Source: Ruegeria profundi (GTDB lineage: Bacteria > Pseudomonadota > Alphaproteobacteria > Rhodobacterales > Rhodobacteraceae). From it: a DNA stretch of 64,000 nt. The notes under the pieces were generated by a model, which ran no database searches, was not told where the DNA came from, and saw nothing but the letters and a program-made list of their open reading frames with translations. Positions 1-7,708 of this stretch are shown piece by piece (the first letter of the stretch is position 1; each line of letters starts with the position of its first letter). Location: the NCBI RefSeq assembly GCF_001507545.1, contig NZ_LQBP01000001.1, positions 558,001 through 622,000 on the forward strand, in the 5' to 3' direction. A program made the position numbers and the translations under genes.

Positions 1-1
1 G

Positions 2-919
2 CTGGACGCCTCTGGCCCGCAACCTCAACCTCCGGTCAACCCGGTAACCGGGCGTCGGTTGACGGACGAAGCCGTGCTGTCCATGGCGGAAATGGATGCC
101 TTCGATTCTTTCTTTACCGACCTGTACGACGGCTGTGCCGAAATGGGTATTCCTGCCCAAACCGCCATTTCCGAAAGCGGTATTGGCCAGTTCGAAATCA
201 ACCTGAACCATCAAGATGCCATGCGGTGCGCCGATGATACATGGCTTTTCAAGGCATTGACGCGTGGTCTGGCACGCAAACATGGGTTCACTGCCACGTT
301 CATGTCCAAGCCTTACGCCGAAGACGCAGGAAACGGGATGCATGTGCATTTCTCGGTCGTGGACGGCAAGGGCCGAAATGTATTCGACAATGGCGGCCCC
401 AAGGGCACCGATTTGCTACGCTGGGCTGTTGCGGGGTGCTTGGCGGCAATGCCGGGCAGTACGCTGATATTTGCACCCCACGGAAACTCTTACACCCGTC
501 TCGTACCCGGTGCACATGCGCCCACCGGCGCAAGTTGGGCCTATGAAAACCGAACCGCCGCCGTGCGCATTCCCGGAGGTGCCCCGGCCGCGCGTCGGAT
601 CGAACACCGCGTCGCGGGTGGCGATATTAACCCTTACCTGATGCTGGCCGCCGTTCTTGGTGCCGCGTTGAACGGGATTGAGGACGAGGTCGACCCCCCT
701 GCCCCTATCACGGGCAATGCGTATGAGATCGACGGCCTGCCGCAATTGGCAACAGACTGGGCGGACGCCATTGCAGCGTTTGAAACCGATCCACAGGTTG
801 CGCGCATCTTCTCGGCCGATCTGATACGTTTTTTAGCCATGACAAAGCGGCAGGAAATCCGACGCTTTGGCGACCGCCCGCCCGAAGACCACTGGCTCAG
901 CTATCTTGAGGCGGTGTGA
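2..919 (+). CDS. Glutamine synthetase family ligase, 5'-truncated
   Basis: The frame is open from base 2, so the start lies outside the window and only about the last 305 residues are seen. They hold the glutamine synthetase catalytic barrel: a metal-binding glutamate in SGIGQFEINL, the His-containing GNGMHVHFSV segment, NSYTRL, RIPGG and DINPYL. These match the GlnA3/PuuA-type subfamily, which joins glutamate to an amine, rather than housekeeping GlnA. It sits first in a same-strand run with an amidotransferase, a second synthetase-like gene and a PuuB-like oxidase. I infer a gamma-glutamyl-polyamine (or other amine) ligase acting in the cytoplasm. The amine cannot be read from sequence. Confidence 0.88.
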   Translation: MDASGPQPQPPVNPVTGRRLTDEAVLSMAEMDAFDSFFTDLYDGCAEMGIPAQTAISESGIGQFEINLNHQDAMRCADDTWLFKALTRGLARKHGFTATFMSKPYAEDAGNGMHVHFSVVDGKGRNVFDNGGPKGTDLLRWAVAGCLAAMPGSTLIFAPHGNSYTRLVPGAHAPTGASWAYENRTAAVRIPGGAPAARRIEHRVAGGDINPYLMLAAVLGAALNGIEDEVDPPAPITGNAYEIDGLPQLATDWADAIAAFETDPQVARIFSADLIRFLAMTKRQEIRRFGDRPPEDHWLSYLEAV

Positions 920-989
920 CCCCTCTTGCCCGCTTGAATTGGGTGGGTTACAGTAAATTTGATCAAATTTGGCGACCCGCGATACACTC

Positions 990-1670
990 ATGAAAATCGG
1001 CATCCTTCTGACCGGCCACCGCCCTGACGCGTTGCAAAACGAGTTCAGCGAATATGACGCGATGTTTCGCGACCTTCTGGATGGCAATGGCTTTACGTAC
1101 GAAACCTTTGCTGTCGTGGATGGCCAGTTCCCCAAAGATGAATTTCAGGCCGAAGGTTGGATCATCACCGGCTCGCGCCACGGCGCATACGAGGATCACC
1201 CCTGGATTCCGCCGCTGGAAACCCTGATCCGCGACATACAGAAAAGCGGCCGTCCTTTGATCGGTGTTTGCTTTGGCCACCAGATCATTGCGCAGGCCTT
1301 GGGCGGCAAGGTCGAGAAATTCAAGGGCGGCTGGGCCGTCGGGCGCACGGACTACGACTATGACGGTCAGACTTTGACGCTAAACGCCTGGCATCAGGAT
1401 CAGGTGGTCGCCCTACCCGAAGGCGCGCGTGTTCTGGGCTCTAACGCGTTCTGCGAAAACGCCATGGTGGCCTATGGCGACAATATTTGGACGGTTCAGG
1501 CGCATCCCGAATATGATGACGGGTTCATTCAGGGCCTGATGGACACGCGCGGTAAGGGCGTTGTGCCCGATGATCTGATGCAAGCCGCCGCAAATCGCCT
1601 GCCCGCCGCAAACGACAACCCGAAGATCGGACAACTCATGGCGGAGTTTCTGAAGAAAGAGAGGGCCTGA
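990..1670 (+). CDS. Class I glutamine amidotransferase-like hydrolase (PuuD-like role)
   Basis: A 226-residue stand-alone GATase1 domain. The nucleophile Cys94 lies in GVCFGHQ, and His172 and Glu174 in AHPE complete the triad. No synthetase domain is attached, so it resembles the free COG0518-type amidotransferases found beside gamma-glutamylation genes. In this setting it probably hydrolyses a gamma-glutamyl amide, the job of PuuD in the putrescine route; that is inference. The ATG at 990 is preferred to an upstream TTG at 969, because the Rossmann-like KIGILLTG strand begins there. Its TGA overlaps the next ATG by one base (TGATG), which suggests translational coupling. Confidence 0.85.
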   Translation: MKIGILLTGHRPDALQNEFSEYDAMFRDLLDGNGFTYETFAVVDGQFPKDEFQAEGWIITGSRHGAYEDHPWIPPLETLIRDIQKSGRPLIGVCFGHQIIAQALGGKVEKFKGGWAVGRTDYDYDGQTLTLNAWHQDQVVALPEGARVLGSNAFCENAMVAYGDNIWTVQAHPEYDDGFIQGLMDTRGKGVVPDDLMQAAANRLPAANDNPKIGQLMAEFLKKERA

Positions 1671-3028
1671 TGGCCGACTGGAAAGATCAACTGCCGCAGG
1701 CTGCACGCACCTATATCGAAGGTCAGCGTCTGGATGAGGTCGAGTGCATCATCGCCGACCTGCCGGGCATCGCGCGTGGCAAGGCTGTTCCGGCATCCAA
1801 ATTCGCCCGACAGGATTATTTCCATCTGCCTGACAGCATCTTCTACCAGACCATCACAGGTGACTGGGGCGAAGCAGCGGGCGAGGATGGGTTCATCGAA
1901 CGCGACATGATCCTGAAACCCGATTTCTCGACCGCATCAGCCGCCCCATGGACTGGCGACTGGACGCTTCAGGTGATCCACGACGCCTATGACCGGGACG
2001 GAGAGCCTATCCCCTTCAGCCCCCGCAACGTGCTGAAACGGGTGGTGCAGCTGTACCGCGACAGGGGCTGGAAGCCGATTGTTGCGCCTGAGATGGAGTT
2101 CTTTCTGGTCGCGCCTAACGTCGATCCGGCGCAGGGCATCAAGCCGATGATGGGCCGCTCGGGGCGTCCGGCAGCCGCGCGGCAGGCGTATTCGATGACA
2201 GCGGTGGATGAGTTCGGCCCGGTCATCGACGACATCTATGACTTTGCCGAACACCAGGGGTTCGAGATCGACGGCATCACGCAAGAAGGCGGTGCCGGGC
2301 AGTTGGAAATCAATCTGCGCCACGGTGATCCTGTCAAACTGGCTGATGAGGTCTTTTATTTCAAACGCCTGATCCGCGAGGCAGCGTTGCGTCACAATTG
2401 CTTTGCCACCTTCATGGCAAAACCAATCGCGGATGAACCCGGCTCTGCCATGCACATCCACCACTCGATTACCGATATCGAGACCGGGCAAAATATCTTT
2501 TCTGGTCCACAAGGGGGCGAGACCGACGCGTTCTACAACTTCATCGCCGGGCTGCAGAACCACCTGCCTGCAGGTCTGGCCGTCATGGCGCCTTACGTGA
2601 ATTCGTACCGACGCTATGTGAAAGACCACGCCGCACCGATCAATCTGGAATGGGCGCGCGACAATCGCACCACTGGTATCCGCGTACCTCTGTCCGGACC
2701 CGAGGCGCGGCGCGTGGAAAACCGTATCGCCGGGATGGATTGCAACCCCTATCTGGGGATCGCGTTGTCGCTGGCCTGCGGCTATCTGGGGCTGACCCGT
2801 CAGGAACGCCCGCGCCGTCAGTTCTATGGCGATGCCTACGAAGGAGAAGGCGACATCCCGCAGGTAATGGGCAACGCGCTGGATCTGTTCGATGAAGCAA
2901 CCGCACTGCACCAGGTTCTTGGCCCCGACTTCGCCCGCGTCTACGGCATCGTGAAACGGGCCGAGTATGAGGAGTTCCTGCAGGTGATCTCTCCGTGGGA
3001 GCGTGAGCATCTGCTGCTGAACGTCTGA
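1670..3028 (+). CDS. Glutamine synthetase family ligase (gamma-glutamylamine synthetase type)
   Basis: A 452-residue full-length protein with an N-terminal beta-grasp region and a C-terminal GS barrel. Visible motifs are PEMEFFLV, GGAGQLEINL, GSAMHIHHS, NSYRRYV, DNRTTGIRVP and GMDCNPYL, which supply metal and ATP/glutamate ligands. There is no adenylylation-type Tyr loop of GlnA. It is the second GS-like ligase of the operon, coupled by overlap to the amidotransferase and followed after 8 bases by a PuuB-like oxidase. Two paralogues in one operon suggest either two amine substrates or a hetero-oligomer. PuuA-like function is probable; the substrate is unknown. Confidence 0.87.
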   Translation: MADWKDQLPQAARTYIEGQRLDEVECIIADLPGIARGKAVPASKFARQDYFHLPDSIFYQTITGDWGEAAGEDGFIERDMILKPDFSTASAAPWTGDWTLQVIHDAYDRDGEPIPFSPRNVLKRVVQLYRDRGWKPIVAPEMEFFLVAPNVDPAQGIKPMMGRSGRPAAARQAYSMTAVDEFGPVIDDIYDFAEHQGFEIDGITQEGGAGQLEINLRHGDPVKLADEVFYFKRLIREAALRHNCFATFMAKPIADEPGSAMHIHHSITDIETGQNIFSGPQGGETDAFYNFIAGLQNHLPAGLAVMAPYVNSYRRYVKDHAAPINLEWARDNRTTGIRVPLSGPEARRVENRIAGMDCNPYLGIALSLACGYLGLTRQERPRRQFYGDAYEGEGDIPQVMGNALDLFDEATALHQVLGPDFARVYGIVKRAEYEEFLQVISPWEREHLLLNV

Positions 3029-3036
3029 GGCACGCA

Positions 3037-4341
3037 ATGAACCTGCTCTATTCCAACGACCGCAAGGCCGAGTATCCGGCCAGTTGGTACGCTGCAACTG
3101 CAAATCCGATAGATCGGTTTCCGGTCTTATCCGGAGATGCCAAAGCCGATGTCTGTGTTGTCGGTGGCGGCTATACCGGCCTGTCCGCCGCGCTGCACCT
3201 GGCAGAGGCGGGGTTCAATGTCGTACTGCTTGAGGCCCACCGCGTGGGCTTTGGCGCTTCGGGTCGCAACGGCGGCCAATTGGGCAGCGCCCAACGGATG
3301 GATCAGGAGGATCTGGAGCGGCTGGTCGGCGATGAGGATGCCGCCAAGCTTTGGGATTTGGCCGAGGATGCAAAAGATCTGGTTAAGTCGCTGATCGCGA
3401 AGCATCAGATCAACTGCGACCTGAAGCCCGGCGTCGCTGTGTTGGGCCTGTCGACCTCTGAGCAGAATGAGTTGCACGAACACGCCGCCCATTTGTCGGA
3501 TCGGTATGGCTATGACCAGATCGAGTTGCTTGACGAAGCCTCAGGGCACGGGCTTTGCCCCTCACCAACCTATCGGGGCGGGTATTTGGACATGGGCGCC
3601 GCGCATCTGCATCCGTTGAACTATTGCTTGGGGCTGGCGCAAGCGGCGGCAAAGGCTGGGGTGAGCATCTTTGAAAGCACCGAGGTCACCGCTATTGAAG
3701 AAGGCCAACCTGCAAAAGTGCGTACCGCAAATGGTACGGTCAGCGCGGATCACGTTATTCTGGCCTGCAACGGGTATCTTGGCGATCTGAACCGCAAAGT
3801 GGCTGCGCGGGTCATGCCGATAAACAATTTCATCGCGGCGACGGAACCTTTGGGTAAAGACGCCGCGCGTATTCTGACCCAAGACATCGCGGTGGCCGAT
3901 ACCAAATTCGTTGTGAATTACTTCCGGCTCAGCGCCGATGGCCGCCTTTTGTTTGGGGGCGGCGAAAGTTATGGCTACCGTTTCCCGAGCGACATCGCGG
4001 CCAAAGTCCGTAAACCGATGGTTGAGATCTTTCCGCATCTGCGCGACGTGAAGATCGACTATGCCTGGGGCGGAACGCTGGCCATCACCATGCGGCGTAT
4101 GCCCTATCTGGCGCGGGTCGGGTCAAATATCCTTTCCGCGTCGGGCTATTCCGGCCACGGGGTCGGTACAGCCACTCATGCTGGTCAACTGATGGCGCTG
4201 GCCATTCAAGGGCAAGCCGAAGGCTTTGATACACTATCGCGCGTACCCGCCCTTCTGTTCCCCGGCGGCCCTGCGCTGCGCAGCCCGCTTCTGGTGCTGG
4301 CAATGACTTGGTTTGCCCTGCGGGATCGCCTCGGCCTTTAG
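3037..4341 (+). CDS. FAD-dependent oxidoreductase, PuuB/OrdL-like gamma-glutamylamine oxidase
   Basis: A 434-residue DAO-family flavoprotein. The dinucleotide-binding loop VCVVGGGYTGLSAALHLAEAG starts near residue 31, followed by an FAD-contacting E and the ASGRNGGQLG motif characteristic of the PuuB/OrdL group; a C-terminal GYSGHGVGTATHAG completes the flavin site. Family members oxidise the free amine end of gamma-glutamylputrescine to the aldehyde. It lies 8 bases after the GS-like ligase and closes the operon. The dehydrogenase for the next step is not adjacent. Confidence 0.88.
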   Translation: MNLLYSNDRKAEYPASWYAATANPIDRFPVLSGDAKADVCVVGGGYTGLSAALHLAEAGFNVVLLEAHRVGFGASGRNGGQLGSAQRMDQEDLERLVGDEDAAKLWDLAEDAKDLVKSLIAKHQINCDLKPGVAVLGLSTSEQNELHEHAAHLSDRYGYDQIELLDEASGHGLCPSPTYRGGYLDMGAAHLHPLNYCLGLAQAAAKAGVSIFESTEVTAIEEGQPAKVRTANGTVSADHVILACNGYLGDLNRKVAARVMPINNFIAATEPLGKDAARILTQDIAVADTKFVVNYFRLSADGRLLFGGGESYGYRFPSDIAAKVRKPMVEIFPHLRDVKIDYAWGGTLAITMRRMPYLARVGSNILSASGYSGHGVGTATHAGQLMALAIQGQAEGFDTLSRVPALLFPGGPALRSPLLVLAMTWFALRDRLGL

Positions 4342-4418
4342 CTTCGATGAAGTACGACAGATTGGTGAAAATTCGCCCACTTGGCGATTGAGGGGTTTCT
4401 TTGTCCCAGGAATAGCTT

Positions 4419-4435
4419 TATCTTTCCCAAAGATA
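4419..4435. promoter_or_regulatory. Short perfect inverted repeat before the aminotransferase gene
   Basis: Arms TATCTTT and AAAGATA (7 bp) are separated by CCC, 19 bases upstream of the ATG at 4455. This may be an operator or an mRNA hairpin near the leader. No T-run follows, so it is not a convincing terminator for the upstream operon. Confidence 0.35.
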
Positions 4436-4454
4436 GAATTCGGGAAAACCAAAT

Positions 4455-5669
4455 ATGACGCTTCCTCCAAACGTTCATGATGCCGAACCCATCCCCGCAG
4501 CCGCAAGAGAAGCCATTGACGCCCTGATGCAGTCAGGCGACCTGTTTCGCTATACCGCGCCACAGGATGCGCCAGTTGCGTTGCTCGAAGCGGAGTTCGC
4601 AGAACTGCTGGGCACGAAATATGCTCTGGCCGTTTCGTCCTGCTCTGCCGCTTTGTTCCTGTCGCTCAAGGCACTTGGCCTGCCGCGCGACGCCCGTGTT
4701 TTGATCCCCGGCTTTACATTCGCTGCCGTGCCGTCCTCGGTCATTCACGCAGACTGTATTCCGGTGCTGTGTGAAGTGAGCGAAAACTATCGTATCGACA
4801 TGGCCGATTTCGCCGCCAAGCTGGACAATGTTCAGGCGGTCATCATCAGCCATATGCGTGGCCACACTTCGGACATGGACGCGATCATGGCCCTGTGTAA
4901 CGCACGCGATATCCCGGTGATCGAGGATGCGGCGCATTCGCTGGGAACCACCTGGCATGGACAGAACATCGGCACCATTGGCAAGGTCGGCTGTTTCTCG
5001 TTCCAGTCTTACAAGATGATCAACGCTGGCGAAGGTGGCATTCTGATCACCGACGACGCAGACCTTGTAGCCCGCGCCGTGATCATGTCGGGCGCTTATG
5101 AGCATAACTGGAAGAAGCACAAAGGCCCGCACGGCGACAACTCGCCCGAGTTAGAGCAAGCCTTTGCCCGCTGGCAGAACCAAGTGCCGCTGTATAACCT
5201 GCGGATGAACAACCTGAGCGCTGCCGTGATCCGCCCGCAATTGCCGGAACTGGCGCGTCGCGTGCGCGATGGCCTTAGCAACCACGATTATGTGGCTGAG
5301 CGCCTGAACACGTCGCCCCATATCGACGTCCCTGCCCCGCTGGCCCCCGAACGTCGTGCACCGGACTCGATCCAGTTTAATCTGGTTGGAATGGACGAAG
5401 GTGAAATCCGCGCTTTCGCCGCCGCCAGCGAAGCGCGCGGTGTTAAGGTTCAGGTCTTCGGGCTCAGCGAAGACAACGCGCGTGCGTATTGGAACTGGCA
5501 ATTCCTGCCTGAAAAGTTCGATTTGCCGAAGACGCGCGACATGTTGATGAGGGCGTGTGATGTCCGACTGCCTGTGCGGTTGACGCGGGCCGAACTGGAC
5601 GTGATCGCCGATATCCTGCTGGCCTCGGTCGGCGAAGTAACCGGCCCGGTTCCCGCCTACGGCACGTGA
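4455..5669 (+). CDS. DegT/DnrJ/EryC1/StrS-family PLP aminotransferase
   Basis: A 404-residue fold-type I PLP enzyme of the sugar-aminotransferase family. The Schiff-base lysine is probably Lys187 in SFQSYKMINAGEGG, and Asp158 in VIEDAAHSLG contacts the cofactor; SSCSAAL and FTFAAVPSS are the usual phosphate and substrate loops. Family members transaminate keto-sugars for surface polysaccharides or antibiotics. No nucleotide-sugar or glycosyltransferase genes flank it, so the substrate cannot be inferred. It ends 3 bases from the convergent protease gene. Confidence 0.85.
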   Translation: MTLPPNVHDAEPIPAAAREAIDALMQSGDLFRYTAPQDAPVALLEAEFAELLGTKYALAVSSCSAALFLSLKALGLPRDARVLIPGFTFAAVPSSVIHADCIPVLCEVSENYRIDMADFAAKLDNVQAVIISHMRGHTSDMDAIMALCNARDIPVIEDAAHSLGTTWHGQNIGTIGKVGCFSFQSYKMINAGEGGILITDDADLVARAVIMSGAYEHNWKKHKGPHGDNSPELEQAFARWQNQVPLYNLRMNNLSAAVIRPQLPELARRVRDGLSNHDYVAERLNTSPHIDVPAPLAPERRAPDSIQFNLVGMDEGEIRAFAAASEARGVKVQVFGLSEDNARAYWNWQFLPEKFDLPKTRDMLMRACDVRLPVRLTRAELDVIADILLASVGEVTGPVPAYGT

Positions 5670-5672
5670 TGT

Positions 5673-6437
5673 CTATTCAGCGTCAAGACCAAAACCATCG
5701 ACGGATAAGAATAGCGCCGTAACCCCGTCTGGGGTTGCCGCGACTGAGGACAGGATTGCCACAACCTGAGGGCCGGTTTGTGTGTCCGCCAAAAGCGGCG
5801 CACCTGAGTCGCCCATCATGACGGGACAGACGGACAACAGAACTCCTTCTGCAACGGTTTGAGCACGGCAGTCATCTGTTCGGCTAAGAACATGGGGCCG
5901 CAATCCTGGATAGCCAGCCACGAACGTGGTCGCTCCATCCGGCTCCGCAAGCGGTAGAAACCCAACGATCTGACCAAGCGGCTCGCTGAGTTCAAGAATG
6001 GCCCAGTCCAATTCCGCACGGCTTGCGAAAGCACCTTCTACACCCTGTTCAGGATGCGTCCGGTAGTCCCGAACAGCTGAGACAGCAACAGCTTTCCCAC
6101 GTTGATAACCAGCCGCAAACCGAATGCTGGCCGGTGGAATCCATCGCTTGCGTTGCGCATTGTAAAGGCAATGAGCCGCAGTCAGAACCAGCCGGTCCGA
6201 CACCAGAACACCTGTGCAATGGGACCGCTGATCTCGACTGGCAAAATTTATCCGCCCAATCGCATACCAAGGCGCCGTGTCTGCATCCAGAATCTCGCGT
6301 GCGCGAATGGCGTCGCACCCGTCAGCCGACTTTGTACCCAACGTACATATCGAGGACCAGTTTTCCGAGAAAACGCCCTGCGACAGCGCGGGCTGGGTCC
6401 AAAGTAAAGCAGCACCCAGGATCAGCCAGCGCATCAC
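5673..6437 (-). CDS. Secreted trypsin-like (S1) serine protease
   Basis: A 254-residue protein with a signal peptide (first ~20 residues, cleavage near LSQG). The chymotrypsin-fold triad is visible: His89 in LTAAHC, Asp144 in LDWAILEL and Ser211 in GDSGAPL. Cysteines at about 31/41, 74/90 and 190/204 could form disulfides in the periplasm or outside the cell. No PDZ or transmembrane domain is attached, so it is not DegP-like. It starts 8 bases after phaR on the same strand and is probably cotranscribed with it, a pairing with no obvious functional logic. Confidence 0.87.
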   Translation of the reverse strand: MMRWLILGAALLWTQPALSQGVFSENWSSICTLGTKSADGCDAIRAREILDADTAPWYAIGRINFASRDQRSHCTGVLVSDRLVLTAAHCLYNAQRKRWIPPASIRFAAGYQRGKAVAVSAVRDYRTHPEQGVEGAFASRAELDWAILELSEPLGQIVGFLPLAEPDGATTFVAGYPGLRPHVLSRTDDCRAQTVAEGVLLSVCPVMMGDSGAPLLADTQTGPQVVAILSSVAATPDGVTALFLSVDGFGLDAE

Positions 6438-6445
6438 TCCACGCG

Positions 6446-6997
6446 TCAGTTCAGTTTCGAGAGCTTTTGCTGCAATTCAGCCAATTGCTTCTTTATATCG
6501 TCCAGATCTTCTTTGGATTCGGGCGCATCGCCCTCTTTGTCCGGTCCTGACCAAGCGCCCGAAAGACCGCCGGTCATCGCCTTCAAAAACGCCTGTTGCT
6601 GCGCCTTCATCGCTTCGAACCCCGGCATCTGTGACATCGGGTTCATCGCGTTCATGTTTTCCATCATCTTGCTCTGGCTTTCGCGCAGCATCTCGAACGA
6701 GCTTTGCAGGAACTGCGGCATCATCCCCCCACCGGGGATCATGTAGCTGCGAACCAGATCATTCAGAACATTGACGGGAAGGACATTTTCGCCCCGGCTT
6801 TCATGCTCGGCAATGATTTGAAGTAAATACTGCCGGGTCAGATCATCCCCGGTTTTCAGATCAATGATCTGTACCTCACGACCGTCGCGGATAAACGCCG
6901 CGATATCTTCGAGCGTGACGTAGTCGCTGGTCTCAGTGTTATACAGCCGACGGCTGGCATAGCGCTTGATCAACAGCGGTTTTTCTTGTTCTGACAC
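6446..6997 (-). CDS. phaR: PHA synthesis repressor PhaR
   Basis: A 183-residue protein. Its N-terminal PHB/PHA accumulation regulator DNA-binding domain is recognisable by IKRYASRRLYNT, YVTLEDIAAFIRDG and VQIIDLKTGDDLTR. It is followed by the PHB-binding helices (VLNDLVRSYMIPGG) and a coiled-coil tail (QLAELQQKLSKL). In Paracoccus and Rhodobacter, PhaR binds PHB granules and represses phasin and depolymerase genes through CTGC-N3-GCAG sites. Such sites occur in this cluster. A near-match operator about 22 bases upstream of its start suggests autoregulation. Confidence 0.95.
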   Translation of the reverse strand: MSEQEKPLLIKRYASRRLYNTETSDYVTLEDIAAFIRDGREVQIIDLKTGDDLTRQYLLQIIAEHESRGENVLPVNVLNDLVRSYMIPGGGMMPQFLQSSFEMLRESQSKMMENMNAMNPMSQMPGFEAMKAQQQAFLKAMTGGLSGAWSGPDKEGDAPESKEDLDDIKKQLAELQQKLSKLN

Positions 6998-7018
6998 CGT
7001 TTACCCTCCCCAAGGATG

Positions 7019-7029
7019 ATGCGTTGCAG
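7019..7029. promoter_or_regulatory. Near-match PhaR operator upstream of phaR
   Basis: The sequence ATGC-GTT-GCAG (CTGC-AAC-GCAT on the phaR strand) matches the CTGC-N3-GCAG consensus at 7 of 8 fixed positions. It lies 22-32 bases before the phaR start, where bound PhaR could block its own transcription. Confidence 0.45.
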
Positions 7030-7050
7030 CAGAGGTTATGCGAGCGCAGA

Positions 7051-7083
7051 ACAAAAAGAAAGGGCAGGTCAAAGGACCTGCCC
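7051..7083 (-). terminator. Rho-independent terminator of phaP
   Basis: Arms GGGCAGGTC and GACCTGCCC (9 bp) with a 4-base loop are followed on the minus strand by a T-rich tail (TTTCTTTTTGT). It lies about 50 bases after the phaP stop and before phaR, so it should separate strong phasin transcription from the repressor gene. Confidence 0.85.
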
Positions 7084-7132
7084 AACGCGATTGCACCAGA
7101 TGGGAGGAACGGGTGCGCTTCGCGGCCTTATC

Positions 7133-7579
7133 TTACTTGGCAGTTGCGGCTTTCTTGGCAGCAGCTGTTACGTCGTTGGTTGCTTTTTTGACGACAGCAG
7201 TTGCGTCTTCAGCAGCTTCTTTGCCAGCAGCCATCAGCAGCTCAATGGTTTCGGTCTGCAGTTTCTTGGCGACCTCAGCGAAAGCAGCCATGTTTTCAGC
7301 AGCAACTTCGGCCGACGCGCTTGCGAAATCGGTTGCGGCTTTTGCATAGTCAGCAGGCTCTGCCTTTGCTTTCGACATTTCTGTCAGTTTAGCCAAGGTG
7401 TCTTTGGTCCATTTGCTCGAAATTTCGGCCGATTTCTCGGCGGCTTCCAGAGCAACGCCCGAAAGTTTTTCGTTCAGCGACGCTGTCGATTTGAACGCAC
7501 CTTCCAGTGCCGCGGTGTCAACAGGGAATGCACCCATCATGTCTTTCAGAGTAGCGGTAAAGTCTTGCGTCTTTGCCAT
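7133..7579 (-). CDS. phaP: Phasin (PHA granule surface protein)
   Basis: A 148-residue, Ala/Lys-rich, almost wholly helical protein of the phasin family, without a signal peptide or cysteines. Repeated heptad-like Ala segments (AAEKSAEISSKW, AAEVAAENMAAFAEVAKKL) and the alternating Ala/Lys C-terminus (KKATNDVTAAAKKA) are typical of the amphipathic helices that coat PHB granules. It lies between phaC and phaR. Two exact PhaR operators lie 67-106 bases upstream and a strong terminator follows, which implies a highly expressed monocistron released from repression when PHB accumulates. Confidence 0.9.
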   Translation of the reverse strand: MAKTQDFTATLKDMMGAFPVDTAALEGAFKSTASLNEKLSGVALEAAEKSAEISSKWTKDTLAKLTEMSKAKAEPADYAKAATDFASASAEVAAENMAAFAEVAKKLQTETIELLMAAGKEAAEDATAVVKKATNDVTAAAKKAATAK

Positions 7580-7642
7580 TGTCCTAATCCTTATTGCCGA
7601 ACCGGGCCCACCCCGGTTTTCATCAGCTTGAGGACAATATGA

Positions 7643-7659
7643 ATGCTGCGGCGCAGCAT
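7643..7659. promoter_or_regulatory. PhaR operator 1 upstream of phaP
   Basis: An exact CTGC-GGC-GCAG core at 7646-7656 lies inside a longer 7-bp-arm palindrome (ATGCTGC/GCAGCAT). It sits 67 bases or so before the phaP start, as in Paracoccus and Rhodobacter phaP promoters. Confidence 0.75.
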
Positions 7660-7674
7660 TTCAAGTATTTTTTG

Positions 7675-7685
7675 CTGCACCGCAG
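7675..7685. promoter_or_regulatory. PhaR operator 2 upstream of phaP
   Basis: An exact CTGC-ACC-GCAG lies 29 bases (centre to centre) from operator 1, close to three helical turns, and within AT-rich DNA that could carry the phaP promoter. Confidence 0.72.
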
Positions 7686-7708
7686 AAATTTTTTGTTTCA
7701 GAATGAAA

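Noticed and set aside
1937..3103. 388-codon minus-strand frame opposite the second GS-like ligase
   Set aside because: It mirrors conserved ligase codons; composition and content match an antisense shadow.
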